Source of the DNA: Selaginella tamariscina
Taxonomy: Eukaryota; Streptophyta; Lycopodiopsida; Selaginellales; Selaginellaceae
NCBI GenBank assembly: GCA_003024785.1
Contig: PUQB01000186.1
Span: forward strand, 167,780 to 231,779
Length of the DNA stretch: 64,000 nt
Reading direction: 5' to 3'
The position numbers and the translations under genes are program-made. The notes beneath the pieces are model-generated. The model was not told where the DNA came from. It did no database searches and worked only from the letters and a program-made list of their open reading frames with translations. Below, piece after piece: positions 23,960 to 45,945 of this stretch (its first letter is position 1; each line of letters begins with the position of its first letter).

Positions 23960-26900
23960 GATGGTGAACAAAGAAAAGTGGTTGCAATTGTTCAATGTGT
24001 TGCAATTGAGTGTGGCAAATCAAACCACTCTCTTGCAAGAAATTCACCAAGATATACAACAGAATGCCAGTATGCAGCATAGTGCCAATTCACACCTTTT
24101 GGATTTGAATTCACATGTTTGTCCAGAGTTCTTCAAGGGGGAGGTTGTTGCGGACATGTATCATTTGTGGGAACACTTTCAGAAGATTGTTGATTATCAT
24201 GGATGGTTTAAATCCCAGCGGTTGCAAGAGTTCCCCACATGTATACAAGGACTTTTCTTGCAATGGTACAATGGTGTCCTCGTTCTCAATCGATGCATCT
24301 TGTCCTAGCGATTCAAGAAAGCTTTTGGTAAGCCCGAAGATTTTGTTGCGACTTTTTATGAGCTTCATGACATGAAGCAAGTGAAAGAGAGACCGTTCAG
24401 TGATTTAGGATCAAGTTTGAAACTTAGTCAATCATGTGGATTTGAGCATGATAAACCGTTTACAATTGGACTTGTTGTGACCAGCTCTTCATCTTGATTT
24501 GGCTGGCTTGGTGGAGGGATTTGGTCCCTTAATTGTGGAGGAGGCCTTGAGGATTGCACAATGATTTGAGACTTCATTGGGAGCATCACAATGTGTGTAT
24601 CCTTTACCAGCACCTGCTTCTGAAACTTCTTTAACATCCAATCCTATTTCGATGGAAGTGGGTGTTGTTCGGATGGAGGACTAGTCCTTAGACCACAAGA
24701 GAGGCCGAGGCCAATTTGCTAGTCGGCATGGTCATGGTTATGGGTGGAACATTCAATGCTACGAGTGGCGAGGTTGGGGACATGTTGCAAGGGTGTGTGC
24801 AAATTGACATCAAGTAGCTGCGATCAAGACTACAGAAGAAGTTGAGATGCTTTCTCAACCGGAAAACAGGGAGTAGTGCATGGGGTGTCAGAGGACCCAT
24901 GCACTAGGTACATTGCATCACCTCTAAAGAATTTAACTCATGCACATAGTCAACACTTCCCTGAAGCACCTTTGTTCTTCCATGTGTGTGCAGGCATAGG
25001 GGTCCCGATTGAGTTGCTGAACACCGAGCGTTTTATGTTTGTGTTCTCAAGCATGGTAGAAGGAACTCCTGTTTTGGTCTTGGTGGACTCTAGATCTAGT
25101 ATATCTTTCATCAATCATTTAGTAGCTGAGTCCCTGCACTTGCACATAATACTTGTAGAGTGGACTCTAAAGGTAGTATTTGCTGATAAGAAGTCCTTTG
25201 CTCGATCACATCAAATTGCACATGTGCCTATGGTGTTAGGAGGATACCATCATATACTTCCATTGCAGGTGATGCCAAGCCATCATCCTGGGTGTTAATT
25301 GGCTTCATGTGATCAAGGTGAGATGTGATTTTGAGACGTGCACGTTGTTTATCCCAGGATGCTCTCCATTGCAGGCTATAGGACATGCATATGTTGCATG
25401 GCGTCGTGGTGCCTAAGGAAGAGCCTTCTCTAGAGCAATGAGCCAAGGACATCAAGGATATGCTGGCAAGGTGTCCGAACTTATTCAAAACCATTGTAGG
25501 AGCTGTGAATCCCTTATTGACTACTTAGCATCACATCCCAACTAGTACAACTCGCCCGATCAGGATGGGGCTAAGGTGACATTCTCCGAAGGAGAAGAAT
25601 ATCCTTAATTATTGTGTGAGGGAGATGCTGGAGTTAAAGGTGATACATAAGTCTTGAAATCCGTGGGTAGTAGAACCATATCTAGTTCCAAAGCCGAATG
25701 GGACTACACGTTTCACTATCGAATTCCTGCCATTGAATGATGTTTCTATTCTAGATTTGTATCCACTACCGAGGGTGAATGATTTGTGGCTTTTGGCTAT
25801 TGGAAGATCCCGATGGCTCCTAAAGATGCAAAAAGATGGCATTTCGAACACCATTTAGTTTGTACAAATTTACTATTATGTAATTTGGATTGGTTGGGGC
25901 CCCAACAACCTTTCAGCAGATGATGGACGAACTATTGGAGGGCTTTGAAGAATTTGCACGTGTGTATATTGGCAACCTTCTTATTCACTCTATTACATGG
26001 AATGAGCATCTTCAATAGTTAGAACGGGTCCTACAACAATTGGTGCAATACGGGTTGAAGTTGAAAGAGAAGAAGTGCAAGTTCAGATGTACCTCCCTAA
26101 AATACTTAGGCTTCATCATCATGGCAGAGGGTGAGAAGGCAGATCTCAAGAAGACCCTGGTTATACAAGAATTTCTTGCTCCTGAGTCAGCGGTTGAGTT
26201 GCAGCATTTCTTGGGGAAGGCAACATACCTAGCAAGGTTTGTTCCACAATTCTTAGATTTGACAGCCACATTGCAAAGATTGTTAAAACAAGGAGCTCCG
26301 TTTCTATGGTTCAAGAAGTGTTAGAAGGTGTTCGAGGATGTTAAGTTGTTGCTGAGATTTTCATCTTTGTTGCAGTATTCGGACTTCAACAAATCCTTTA
26401 TTCTTTGGACCGATGCTTCAAATGTGAGGTTGGGAGTAGATTTAATGTAGGAGACTCTCAATGGACAGTGGTACCCAATTGCTTATGCAAGCCAGAGCCT
26501 TAGTGATGTAGAGAAAAATTATTTCACCATGGGCCTAGCAGTCGTATGAGCCTTTTAGAAGTTCCATGTGTATTTACATAGCTTCGACACGTTGTTGGAA
26601 ACTGATCGTGTTGCAGTTAACTCGATTATGAAGAGAAGGAATGTCATGGGACGACTGGCACATTGGGCTTTGATTTTGCAAGGGTATTGATTTTGGGTTG
26701 TTCATCATCTAGGATCTATCATGGTGGACGTGGATGTGTTATCCCAGGGCTCATGTGGTAATGGCGGCACTTGTGGCATTGTTGTCGGACGCCCTCCCAA
26801 TTGTGTCCTTCTTAAGTAGGAAGACGTCGTGGAGGCCAAAAGGCAGAGTCGTGAATCAGGAGGTTGCATGAAGTCTTGAGTGGTGATGTACCCTACAAGG

Positions 26901-27950
26901 ATCTTAACTTTCGTACGTATACACAATCATTTAGATAGATGGATGACATGCTTGTGTTTGTTGAAGATGGTTTTGAGTGTCGTGTGGTGGTGCTGCCGAT
27001 TTACATTAATCATGGTTGCAGTTCTTTCATGACAACTCGATATTCAAACACATGGATTCCAACGATGCCTTGAAAGGATTCAGTAACATTTGTATTGGCC
27101 CGATTGCAACAAGACTTGCATGAGTACATTCATACATGTTCGGAGTGTCAATGGCATAACAGTCCACACTTCCTCTTGCTGTAGCCCTAGAGCCAATTCG
27201 AGTTTCTTGCCCATTTGATTGGTAACTTATGACATTATGAGGCCATTTTCTATGTCGTAGTTTGGTAATCGATACATCATCATGTACTCTAATTACTTGA
27301 CTCGATGGGTAGAAGTGTGTGCTTTGTTGAACACTACAACAATTTTATCATCAAGTTCTTGCTCGCTCAAGTGGTGCTGAGGCATGGTTGCCCAAAATCG
27401 AGTCTAGTAACAGAAGTAGTAGCTTTGTTGATGCGACAATTGTAAATCAGACAATCTTTTGCCTCAGCTTATCATATGAGACTAATGGTTGCACAGAACT
27501 TTCAAAGCCATGCTCGCCAAGTATGTAATCCATGACCATAGATATGGATATGTGCTTTCATATTTCCAGTTTGCTTATGTTTTCAACCCCTCACAAGTCA
27601 ACGGGGATTTTCCCCATTCAAAGCTCTTGTATGGTCGTGAATTTGTGCTGCCACTAGCAGTTGGCATCACTCCTCAAGAGACACAATATATGGATAGGCG
27701 TATGTGGGGAGCATTTGGCCAAGTCCTTCCTTTGTTATATGTTCAAGGTGAAGAATAGTTAAGCCTGGTTGCAAGAGTATCAGCGTTGAACTTCCTTAAT
27801 ATCAAGTGGGAGATTTGGTTCTCGTCAAGTTTTCAAGGTTAGGGTATCAAACACACGCAGTAAAGGCTTCAATCGCGATGGGTTGGTCCATGTGTTGAAG
27901 AACAGTTGGGGATACAAGTGTATCACTATGATGGCATTCGAGAATCACAA
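23960..27950 (+). pseudogene. gag-pol of gypsy element 3, heavily mutated
   Basis: Gag opens MVNKEKWLQLFNVLQ (23961) with a capsid-like segment up to 24300. A zinc knuckle CYEWRGWGHVARVC (about 24757) has W in place of the second cysteine. The protease is LVDSRSSISF (25080-25110; normally D-S/T-G). RT has GAPTTFQQMMDELL and YIGNLLIHS in place of the Y-x-D-D box (25890-25995), then LKYLGFIIMAEG (26098-26133). RNase H has WTDASNVRLG (26406-26435), and the integrase zinc region HTCSECQWHNS (27131-27165) follows. The loss of the RT aspartates and many stops mark it as dead. Confidence 0.8.
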
Positions 27951-28045
27951 CATGTCGCACGTGTGTTGGCTACTACCATACAGCTGACAATCATCCAGAG
28001 AGGGCACAACCTTGGTAGGCAACATCAAGTCTTGAGAGGGGATGA

Positions 28046-28219
28046 TGTAAGGTTCCATGATATATATGCAGTATATATGCTAGGATTTACTTAGCACCAA
28101 GCACAGTAATTTGGGCACCAAGATTTACATGGCACCGGGTGTGCTAATCCTGACACAGACACTTAAATAAATGCCTTGTACGAGACATACATAATTGGAT
28201 TGTATTTACACCTCTCTCA
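28046..28219 (+). repeat. 3' LTR of gypsy element 3
   Basis: 174 bp, colinear with 23646-23874 apart from an internal deletion of about 50 bp. Confidence 0.7.
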
Positions 28220-29517
28220 AGTCAGTGTATTAATAATAATTAACTTAAAAATTATCAAACCGACCCTATATAATTCCAAGTAGCTTAATAACACTTGTTA
28301 TATATATTTACTATTATATACCCAATAATCATATATAAACATTGCATATATGTGTTATTAAGCCGATTAATAATAAATTTGACTCAAAACATTTTAAGAA
28401 CCACTTAAACAATTTAGAAATTTTATAATATGAGAGGGTCAGTTTGGTAATTTTTTCCTTTCATTAACTATGTAATATCAAAATAAACTTAATAAATATT
28501 AACCCATTCTTTATCATATAGACAGATAAATAAAGCAGAGATAAACACAGCTGTATTTAATATACACATTGATTTATAATCCATAATTAGTGTTTGACTG
28601 AAATAAGCACATCTGTTTATAATACTAACTAAGCTACCCTCTTAACAAAATCGCGTTTCTATTCCTATGTCCCTCCTTCCCTTGAGCCGACCAACGCCAA
28701 ATTTCACATCAATAACTAACCAAAAAAAACATATATATATATATATATATATATAAGCAAAAAATATACACCATATGTATATACAAATGCGTGTGTATAC
28801 AACTATACCTCTTGTCTCTCTATGCTGGTTCCATTCGATCCTTGTCCGATCGAATTGATATTGACATCTGCAAAAACAACAATACGAATATAACTCTCTC
28901 TATAAATATAAATATAATAGTGAGTTGATATTGACATCTACAATACGAATATAACTTCTCTTATAACATAATAGTAACTTGCCTATAAGTATGTTCATGC
29001 ACCGATGGCCACAAGCACTTCCAGACTTTGACATGTGCTTGTTTACATCCGGATGAGCGAGCAAAACTGTCTGTATGACATTTAATATCATATAACAGAT
29101 TGACACGGACATAATGTATACGATACATTGGTCCCTTACAATCATTAGTATGTAATATAAACTTGACAATGATATATATATATCACATAACTATGTATAT
29201 TGGACTTTACAATCAACAATATGTACTGCTTTATTTAAATATAAGGTTTCTTTGTAAGTATGACTTTTGTATATATATTTTGTATACCTGTAACTTATAT
29301 GTATATATGAATATCATGTATGATGTGTGTGTACTTTGTGTGCTAACTTAAGACAAATATGCATGATATATATCTCTAACAATAGTCCTTAATTGTTGTA
29401 TACATAAGCAGACACACACACATACGAGTACATAATATACGGAATAGATAAGATTATAAGATGTATGTACATACCTATGAACCTATGTGGGGGTTAGTAT
29501 GGTGTTAAAAATGGAAG
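28220..29517. other. AT-rich spacer, 3' flank of the acetyltransferase gene
   Basis: AT-rich with (AT)n runs (for example 28734-28755). A near-duplicate of about 40 bp occurs at 28858-28900 and 28925-28960 (TTGATATTGACATCT...ACAATACGAATATAACT). The 3' UTR of the gene ending at 29518 must lie here. No coding signal was seen. Confidence 0.45.
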
Positions 29518-38761
<9,244 letters not shown>

Positions 38762-38842
38762 TGAGACGAGGAAGAACACTAGACGCGATCGGAGAATCGC
38801 GCCTCAGCCTCAAGCATTGCCCGGTCGATCGATCTGCCCCAA

Positions 38843-38851
38843 AAACCCTAA
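38843..38851 (-). promoter_or_regulatory. Telo-box upstream of the acetyltransferase gene
   Basis: AAACCCTAA (TTAGGGTTT on the gene strand), about 80 bases upstream of the inferred start codon. Telo-boxes are known plant promoter elements of growth-related genes; function here is inferred only. Confidence 0.4.
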
Positions 38852-38861
38852 CAGCACTGGT

Positions 38862-40450
38862 ATACACATAAAAAAAGGATTTATTTAGGTTTTTCTCTCT
38901 CTATCATTTCTGTCTGCTTGTCTTAACCTTAGAATATTCCCCTCTTAATTTCCTGATTTATCATTACTAAAAACAAACTTGAATTTTTTATAACTTATTA
39001 AAATTAATTTTAGTAGTGATTATAGATTTATAATTTTTAATAGTGATTAGTATTATTCTTATTTACTCAGTAATTTAATATACTACATTCAATAATAATA
39101 ATAATGGGTTTTATTATCTTATACACCACTAGATTTATATTATTGAACACTTATGATTGTAATTATTAGTCAAGCCAAATGTTAAATCATTTGGATATTA
39201 AAATGTTTAATTTCATAAAACATAAACAAGCTCGTATTATGTTTTAATAAATATGTATGTCTATATATTTTATAGCAAAATTAAATGAGTATTAATATTA
39301 TATAAATGTTATTTTAAAAATATAATATATTTAAAACACACAAGTATATTTATATTAAAACTTAAAATGGTGAAGTATAACATAATTCTATTTAATACAC
39401 ACTATAAAGTAACCATGGATATGGTATATATTATGCATATTCTAATGATAGGACAAGTTAAGTATGTATTTTCTCTTTATATATATAATATGTTTATTGT
39501 GATACTAAGGTATGCTTTGAAATATCTTAAAAACATTCTATGTACATCAAACATTAAGTGATTGATATCAAGGAATATTCCTTATAAATCTTTGTGTGTC
39601 AAGGATTAAGCCAAAGTCAGAACTTTAGTACTTAGAATTTGTAAATTCGGCCATAATAAATAAAGATAATCTAAATTAGAGAATTTTTATATTAATGTTG
39701 TACACAGGAATATCTTGTTAATTTAAAAGCTGTCAAATTATTCATTGTTAAAAAGTCATCCATGCCAATAGAAAAAAGTGCATTTAATCTATACTTAGAA
39801 AGTGCCAATATGTGGATGAATATGTCTCTGTCAGGATCCATAGACAATATACAAATGAAAACAAAAAACTATGGATGTAATGCATGTACCTACAGCTAGG
39901 GTATATTCTTTTAATTGCAAACTTTGTAATAGAAACAACTTAGGTACTAGAGATGGCCATAGTGCATGTTCCACGTAAACTCTTTTATTGTAATAATAAA
40001 TGAAAACTTAATTAAGTGATTCCTTTATCTTGGGTGTTTAACAAAATGTTGAATGCCATATTCTTATTCACTTTGTCTAATACTTTTAGCTTACTTCTAA
40101 TTTGTTTACCCTCCTTTGTTGTTGAGACATTTTTGAAAAAGGGCATAATTGATATGCTTGATTTTGTGCCTATGGTGGTGCTTTTGGTGGGTGTTTGAGT
40201 AGAAAACTTGACACCATACAAAGAGAGAAGTCCACTCCTGAATGTCTTCTTTTGTCAAATTTGTCTCTTCCAAAGGTCATTTACATCCTTAGGAACTTTT
40301 TCTTCAAAACTAATAAGTGTGGATGATGTTACTTACAAAAATCCAACATATATTGAATCAACCCAAGCACACAAAATAAATTTCATAAGAGGGCACAACT
40401 GCAAAACATATGAAAGATCTAATACCATAATAAGATATGTAACATGCCCC
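38862..40450. other. AT-rich spacer
   Basis: No gene recognised. Short open frames on both strands near 40012-40459 show no known motif and may belong to the unidentified repeat region that follows. Confidence 0.4.
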
Positions 40451-40467
40451 AATTCATAATAGGTTAG

Positions 40468-40747
40468 TCCTTGGTGCCGAGGATTACCTTATATGTGGAT
40501 TACCCAAGCAATGACAAGCAAACATATTATTTAGATAATCCTTGAAATACTTATTTAACAATCCAAAACGAGCAATATGAATGCTATTTAAAAATAAATC
40601 CTCAATGCTAAGGACATGAACATTAAAGGGAAAAATAAAACATTATTCGTTTGTTTGTTAAATCAATCCTTGGTGCCAGGATTGATTTAAGAAACATATG
40701 GATAATGTTAACCAGTCCTCACAAGATAACCTTGGTGTTGAGGATTC
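40468..40747. repeat. Palindromic motif group 1
   Basis: Four copies of an 18-bp imperfect palindrome (type TCCTTGGTGCCGAGGATT) at 40468-40485, 40599-40615, 40668-40683 and 40729-40747, spaced 60-130 bp. The intervening sequence is not alike. Confidence 0.7.
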
Positions 40748-40749
40748 CT

Positions 40750-43300
40750 AATATTGACATAAAAGATGTGCAATTAAAATACCTAAACAAGTTTGCACAA
40801 GTTAAGTATTCTTGTTATGTTTGTCATACTGAACAACACTCATAACCCTAAAGCTAGCACACCTAGCAAACCTGTAAGACAAATCAATGCTCCACATGTA
40901 GAGGTTAGTACCTTAGCATTTTGCTCTACATGTGTAACATCTCATTGCCTAATATTTGTCATGGACAAACTTGTTCCTGTACCACCATCCTCTATGGCTT
41001 TGGAATTGGTCGAAAACTTAATGTAAAGAAATGTTCCTTTCTAGTATTTTTGGTCCGTTTTGGAACTGTGGTGTATTCATACTCAAGCTTGTGAGAGTCA
41101 TTTTGCTTCATTGAAATGAATGAACTTCTCTTATGGTGTTTAGTTTCCTTCTCAATCATTTGGCTTCTAAACAAGATTCTTATTCCAGGAGAAACTCCTT
41201 GATCAAGTTGATTATGTCAGATGCAACTAGCATAGTGTCAGTTCTTGCCGAGTACATGGCAATTATATCATTCTTTGATGGTCATGTCTCAATGTGGTGT
41301 CCGACAAATGATGCATGGCCTTGATACATTATAAAATGCATTGACAAGGTCTAGATGAGTAGCCTCAACAATGTCCACTTTCCTATCCGACTGCAGCATT
41401 ATGTCTCTAACTGGAATGACCTGGTTTAAAAAGTTCGTTATTGGGACTAAAGCTTTTTGTTCAACATTTAGGAAGTGTATATAGGGATGCCTTTTTTTAC
41501 TTATGGGCAAAGTATATATGCTTTTTGTCCATCCACCAAACAAGCCATGTATTTAACTTCAAGAGGTTTTTTTTCTAACACATTTCTAGCAGCCCAAAAA
41601 ACATGCACCATGTCAGTTATCTTCATTTGGTCCTCAGTAGTGTTTGTCTCTACGAGCATCTTACACAATTCATGAAAAGATGAAGGATGTATACTTCTTT
41701 GTGTATTGTTGATGGTTCATACTAAAATGAAAAGAACAATAGGACATTATTATCAAAGACATTTTTTATAGCAATTTAGTCAACTAGTTTTCTCCAACAT
41801 AGTTCATGTGCCTCAATATCTTTAGTTTTCATTTTCACACACAACAACCATTTAAATCAATTTTAAACTAGCCAACAAACCTTTTATCAAGAAAAATATA
41901 AATGACCAAAACTACTTGTGATTATAGATGAATTTGTCCATTGTACTCTAGTCATACACTCTATGTGTGTGATCAAAATAGATAAAAGCTCCACTTAATC
42001 GAAGTCTATTTATAAATGAATACCCGAGTTTTTGGCCCACTAAAGACATTTTTAAACACATGTGGAACTTCTAAAGAACTCTAACAAGGAAAGATTAATG
42101 ACTCCAGAAAGGCTAGTGTAAACAATTCTTCAAATGCAATAATCCATTTAATCCTTCGTTACACTAGTGCCTTTTTTTTTTTTTTGTATAAACAAACATC
42201 TTATTCTGCAAAAAATTCACTTAAAAATCAAGTAAATTATACAACCACTTAAAACAACCTTGGTGCCGAGGTTCTCACTTAACACATCCTCAACGCTAAG
42301 GTTGTCACTACACCAAGCCTCGATGCTGAGGATTGTAGATGGTATCCTCGATGTCGAGGTTGCAACTCTAACAAACCCTCGATGCTTAGGCATGTAGAGG
42401 GTACATCCTTGACACAAGGTTGTCACATGCAAATGTATCATAACATCTAACAACACAAACAATAAAATATGGGATCACAATGCAAAATAAATAAAAAACC
42501 CTCAATGTGAGGACTAGATGCAACGATCTAGAAGCTCAACAAGGGGGGTTTATTTGACTTACTTACCTGTGATTGTTCATCAATGGGATAAGTTCCTCAA
42601 TAATATCATTAAGTCTAGGAGTGGTTATTAGTGGTTCTGGATACACTATCTTTATCACGCTTGCAAAGATGATATTCAATGCAACATTCATTGTAACAAA
42701 ACTTGTAATGCATTCTTCATCAATGCTTCCCTAACGATGCCAAAGACGCCTGAAGAAACATGGTGTTATGCATTCCACGATTCACTAATCAAGACATTGC
42801 TGTATTTGCAAAGAAAAAATACTTGTCACATTACATGTATTCTATACATTCAGGTTGCAAACCACAGTATTTACATCATAGCTTCCCTCAAAGTTATTGA
42901 ATCCACTATGGGCCACTATAGAGTAACCTCTAAGAACTATTTGTTTTTGACCTTTCTTACAATTGTTAGAAGAACATTCTAGATTAACACACACAAGATG
43001 TCCTTCATAACGATTAATTTGAATTGCATCGTTGAAATCCTTCCCTTGGACTCGTTGTTTCAATCCAAACATGTCCATCATCTTTTACCTCAAGTCATCA
43101 GTTGTTTGTGTTTTGCAAGTGATAAAGGTGGAAGTTTAAACATAATGTTACCATTGTATGAAGAAGGGACTTCCTCGCATAAACATCTGTGACAAATGCT
43201 AAGTAATTGCCTTGTTATTTGATTCTTTTTCAATAGATTGTCATATAGCGAATGTTCATTATAAGAAATGTTATCTTTAAACAAAATAATAAAGCAATTT
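40750..43300 (-). other. Unidentified repeat region, possible decayed element
   Basis: No recognised protein. Two minus-strand open frames look least random: 41543-41289 (with TKSIYTLPISKKRHPYIHFL) and 43081-42842 (with CVNLECSSNNCKKGQK, a possible CxxxxC...C finger). They sit between palindromic motif groups and might come from an unclassified transposon. This is a weak suggestion. Confidence 0.2.
42257..42513. repeat. 28-30 bp palindromic minisatellite, cluster 2
   Basis: Copies begin at 42257, 42287, 42317, 42344, 42376 and 42405, with a looser one at 42498. Each has the core CCTYGRYRYYRAGG, for example TCCTCGATGTCGAGG at 42345, with 10-14 bp unlike linkers. Steps are 27-32 bp. Confidence 0.85.
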
Positions 43301-43499
43301 ATGTCAATTTGTTTATATAGGGCTCACCTCCAACAAATTGGGTGTGCACAAGTAGTCCTGAATCACCTAATGTGGTATCCAAGTTAATTATTTTGTTCCA
43401 TGCAATAAAGAATCTCCCCAGTGAAGAATCTACTTTATAAACGCCATTCTCAAGGGAAGTCACCTTAGCAAGATCATTGTTTACTTATTGAGTTAAACA

Positions 43500-44470
43500 C
43501 ATAGTGCAATGGTTTAGAATGTTGAAATTTGCATAGAAACAAGATATACAGCTCCTTTTTTCAAATCATATTGCTATGGACTATGGGTACTTAAAATACT
43601 TATGTAACCCATAAAAATGAAGAAAACGAATGATAAGGAGATACAAAAGTTTAATTTCCTAGAATTTGAGAATGAAATAACTGACAAGAATAATATTGTA
43701 TAGCAGTTATTATGTTTAGTTACTTGTTAGAAGAAATTCTGTATGCAGACAATGTTTAATACATAGCCTATAATTAATATTAAGAGACATGAATTAACCA
43801 ATAAATACTATTCTGATCACGTATATTTTGTTAAGATATTGTCAAGACAATTTAACTATTATGACACAACCATTGCATCAACTGCCATATGTGTGTCACA
43901 TGCAAATCGCCACATGTTATTTCATAAAAAGGTGTACTTTCAGATTTTTAGATCTAGGATTTGTGGCGGGCTAAGGATACATAGTGATTAAGCAATCTCT
44001 TTTACACTATTCTCCATCTTTAATCTACTTAGATTTCTTTTAATCAGTTACATTCTTTCACATATTCAATCAATCACTAGTTCCTTAACCGATTCCTTTG
44101 TGGATTTATTTATTAATCTATTTGTAATCATTTTCTCTTATTTTTGTTGGATTTTTTCATATTTATTTGTTTTCTTCTTTTGGGCATTTTGTTTTTTGTT
44201 TAGGATGATTATTTATGGATTTTGAAATTTAAACAAATACTTTCCTCATATTTTAGAATTTTCTAGTTCTACACTTGCTCTTCAGATGATTGCCAAATCC
44301 ATTTACATACTAGCTTTCTAGTATGAAGAACAAATACTCATCTCAAAGGTATGTTGTTTGTATTAATTGTGTATGTATTGCATTTAATATTTACATTCCA
44401 AGTGGATATGCAATTGAATCTCCTTCTTTCTAATTTTATCTATCTTGTTCTAGAATGTTTGATGCATATT
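43500..44470. other. No gene recognised
   Basis: AT-rich sequence between palindromic clusters. No coding or structural signal was seen. Confidence 0.4.
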
Positions 44471-44477
44471 GCACTCG

Positions 44478-44663
44478 ACTTCGGTGCCAAGGATACACAA
44501 AAGCCATGTTGGCACTGCAGATTCAATGAACTTCCCATCTTTGACATCGAGGATGGGGCCGAGATTCCTCGACGCCAAGGATGGGCCCGACACTCCTTGA
44601 TGTCGAGGATGGGCCCTACATTCCTCAATGTTGAGGATGGGGTTGACAACCCTTCGATGTTAA
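44478..44663. repeat. 28-bp palindromic minisatellite, cluster 3
   Basis: Copies at 44478, 44538, 44565, 44593, 44621 and 44650. The last five step by 27-29 bp. Linkers here are G-rich (GGGCC...). An example core is TTCCTCGACGCCAAGGAT at 44565-44582. Confidence 0.85.
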
Positions 44664-45337
44664 GTTACATTTCCTAAGCCTATAATAATAGTTGTGGTTG
44701 CCACCATCAACCGTGATAAGGGATGAATAGAATAAGGTGAATACATGATAAGATAGAATTCATATTTCAGAAGGTTGGAATAGGATAAGGATTGGGAAGG
44801 TATAGTAGGTAGTAGTATTGTCGATTCCGACACAATAGTGAAGAAGGGAAAAGTATATTTGTCCACATAATGGCATAGTACAATAATCAATATACCTGAG
44901 ATCCCTTTTTAATCCTATTCTAATTTATTCATACATGTACTCTTGATCTAGTACTAATAATTATTGTAACTCTTCCAAGCCTTATCCGATTAGTTATGTG
45001 ACCTCCTCATTGCCATTATGATAACTTTTACATAGGTCGTATTATGCTGACTTTGTAAATGTGTATTCTGTCTTAAACACCGTATTACAGTTATAGCCTG
45101 TAATTCTGTGTTTTCATCTAACTCTCGTATTTATCATATATATTATTTTGTATTTTTTCTCATTGCTTGCCCCAAGGAAAAAAAATAACTAAAAACTCTT
45201 AGGTGACTAAAATGATCCTAACATTGATACCAAGGTTGGGGCCAACAATCCTTAGCACCGAAAGTTCTTGGCTTTGAGGATGGGTTGATAGTCCTCAGTG
45301 TCAAGGATGGGATGAGAGTCCTCAGTGCCAAGGATAG

Positions 45338-45846
45338 TGTCACGACCCGATACAGGATACAGGATACAGGATTCAGCCTACAGGATACAGGATACGGATA
45401 CAGGATTACCTACAGGATATGCGATACAGGATTGCCGCAGGATATTCCACAGGATATCCACAGGATATTCTACAGGATATGCCTAGGATATGCTACAGGA
45501 TATGCCTAGAGGATAAGGATGACCATTTTGCTATGACTAGATTAGACTCATGACTAGATTAGCTTGGAGTTGTGAGCATAAAAGCTCCGACCTAATTGTT
45601 GTACAATCAGTTACTATCAACACCAGTCATTCTACGATTATTCTTGTTCTTGTCTTGTCTTGTCTTGTCTTGCTCCTTTGCCTCCTGTCTTGTTCCTCTC
45701 CTGATCCTGTCCTATCCTGTTCCTGATCCGTCCTATTCTGCTATTTGCTCCTGTCCTATCCTGTCCTGGTCCGTCCTGTTCCTGAGTCAAGCCTTCCTGT
45801 TCCCGGAATCCTACTTGCTTCCTGGTTCCTGGATCGTGGCTTGACA
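45338..45846 (+). repeat. 5' LTR of chromovirus copy 2
   Basis: U3 (45338-45520) is packed with TACAGGATA-type repeats. R/U5 after the TATA box is packed with TCTTG and TCCTG repeats (45640-45840). The two blocks are partly reverse complementary. Confidence 0.93.
45578..45620 (+). promoter_or_regulatory. LTR core promoter: TATA box and predicted mRNA 5' end
   Basis: ATAAAAG at 45578-45584. The segment CAGTTACTATCAA begins 30 bases downstream of the start of the box (45608-45620), at the usual start-site distance. This segment is complementary to the primer site at 45849-45861. Confidence 0.65.
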
Positions 45847-45848
45847 GT

Positions 45849-45861
45849 TTGATAGTAACTG
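45849..45861 (+). other. Self-complementary primer binding site, copy 2
   Basis: TTGATAGTAACTG, two bases after the 5' LTR end, is the exact reverse complement of 45608-45620 in the LTR. The same 13 nt pair exists in copy 1. Confidence 0.75.
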
Positions 45862-45945
45862 CTTTCATAGCTCTTCGTTTCCCAGCTACTTTTTTTTCCT
45901 TGATTCTTTTCCTTCGTTTTTCTCCTTTCTTTCTTTCATACGATC

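Larger units (their letters stand above)
23646..28219 (+). mobile_element. Decayed Ty3/gypsy element 3 with LTRs
   Basis: The LTRs are 23646-23874 and 28046-28219. Both start TGTAAGGTT and end CACCTCTCTCA. They share the TATTTACTAG/GGCACC..GTGCTAATCCTG and AATGCCTTGTA blocks, but the 3' copy lacks about 50 bp near its start. Gag-pol remnants lie between in plus orientation. No perfect target duplication was found (AAGTT on the left, AGTCA on the right). It is a different family from the chromovirus. Confidence 0.8.

Noticed and set aside
42257-42421. Palindromic repeats with short variable linkers look CRISPR-like
   Set aside because: Plant nuclear sequence, repeats only 18 bp and poorly conserved, linkers about 10-14 bp, and no cas genes. 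Treated as a minisatellite.
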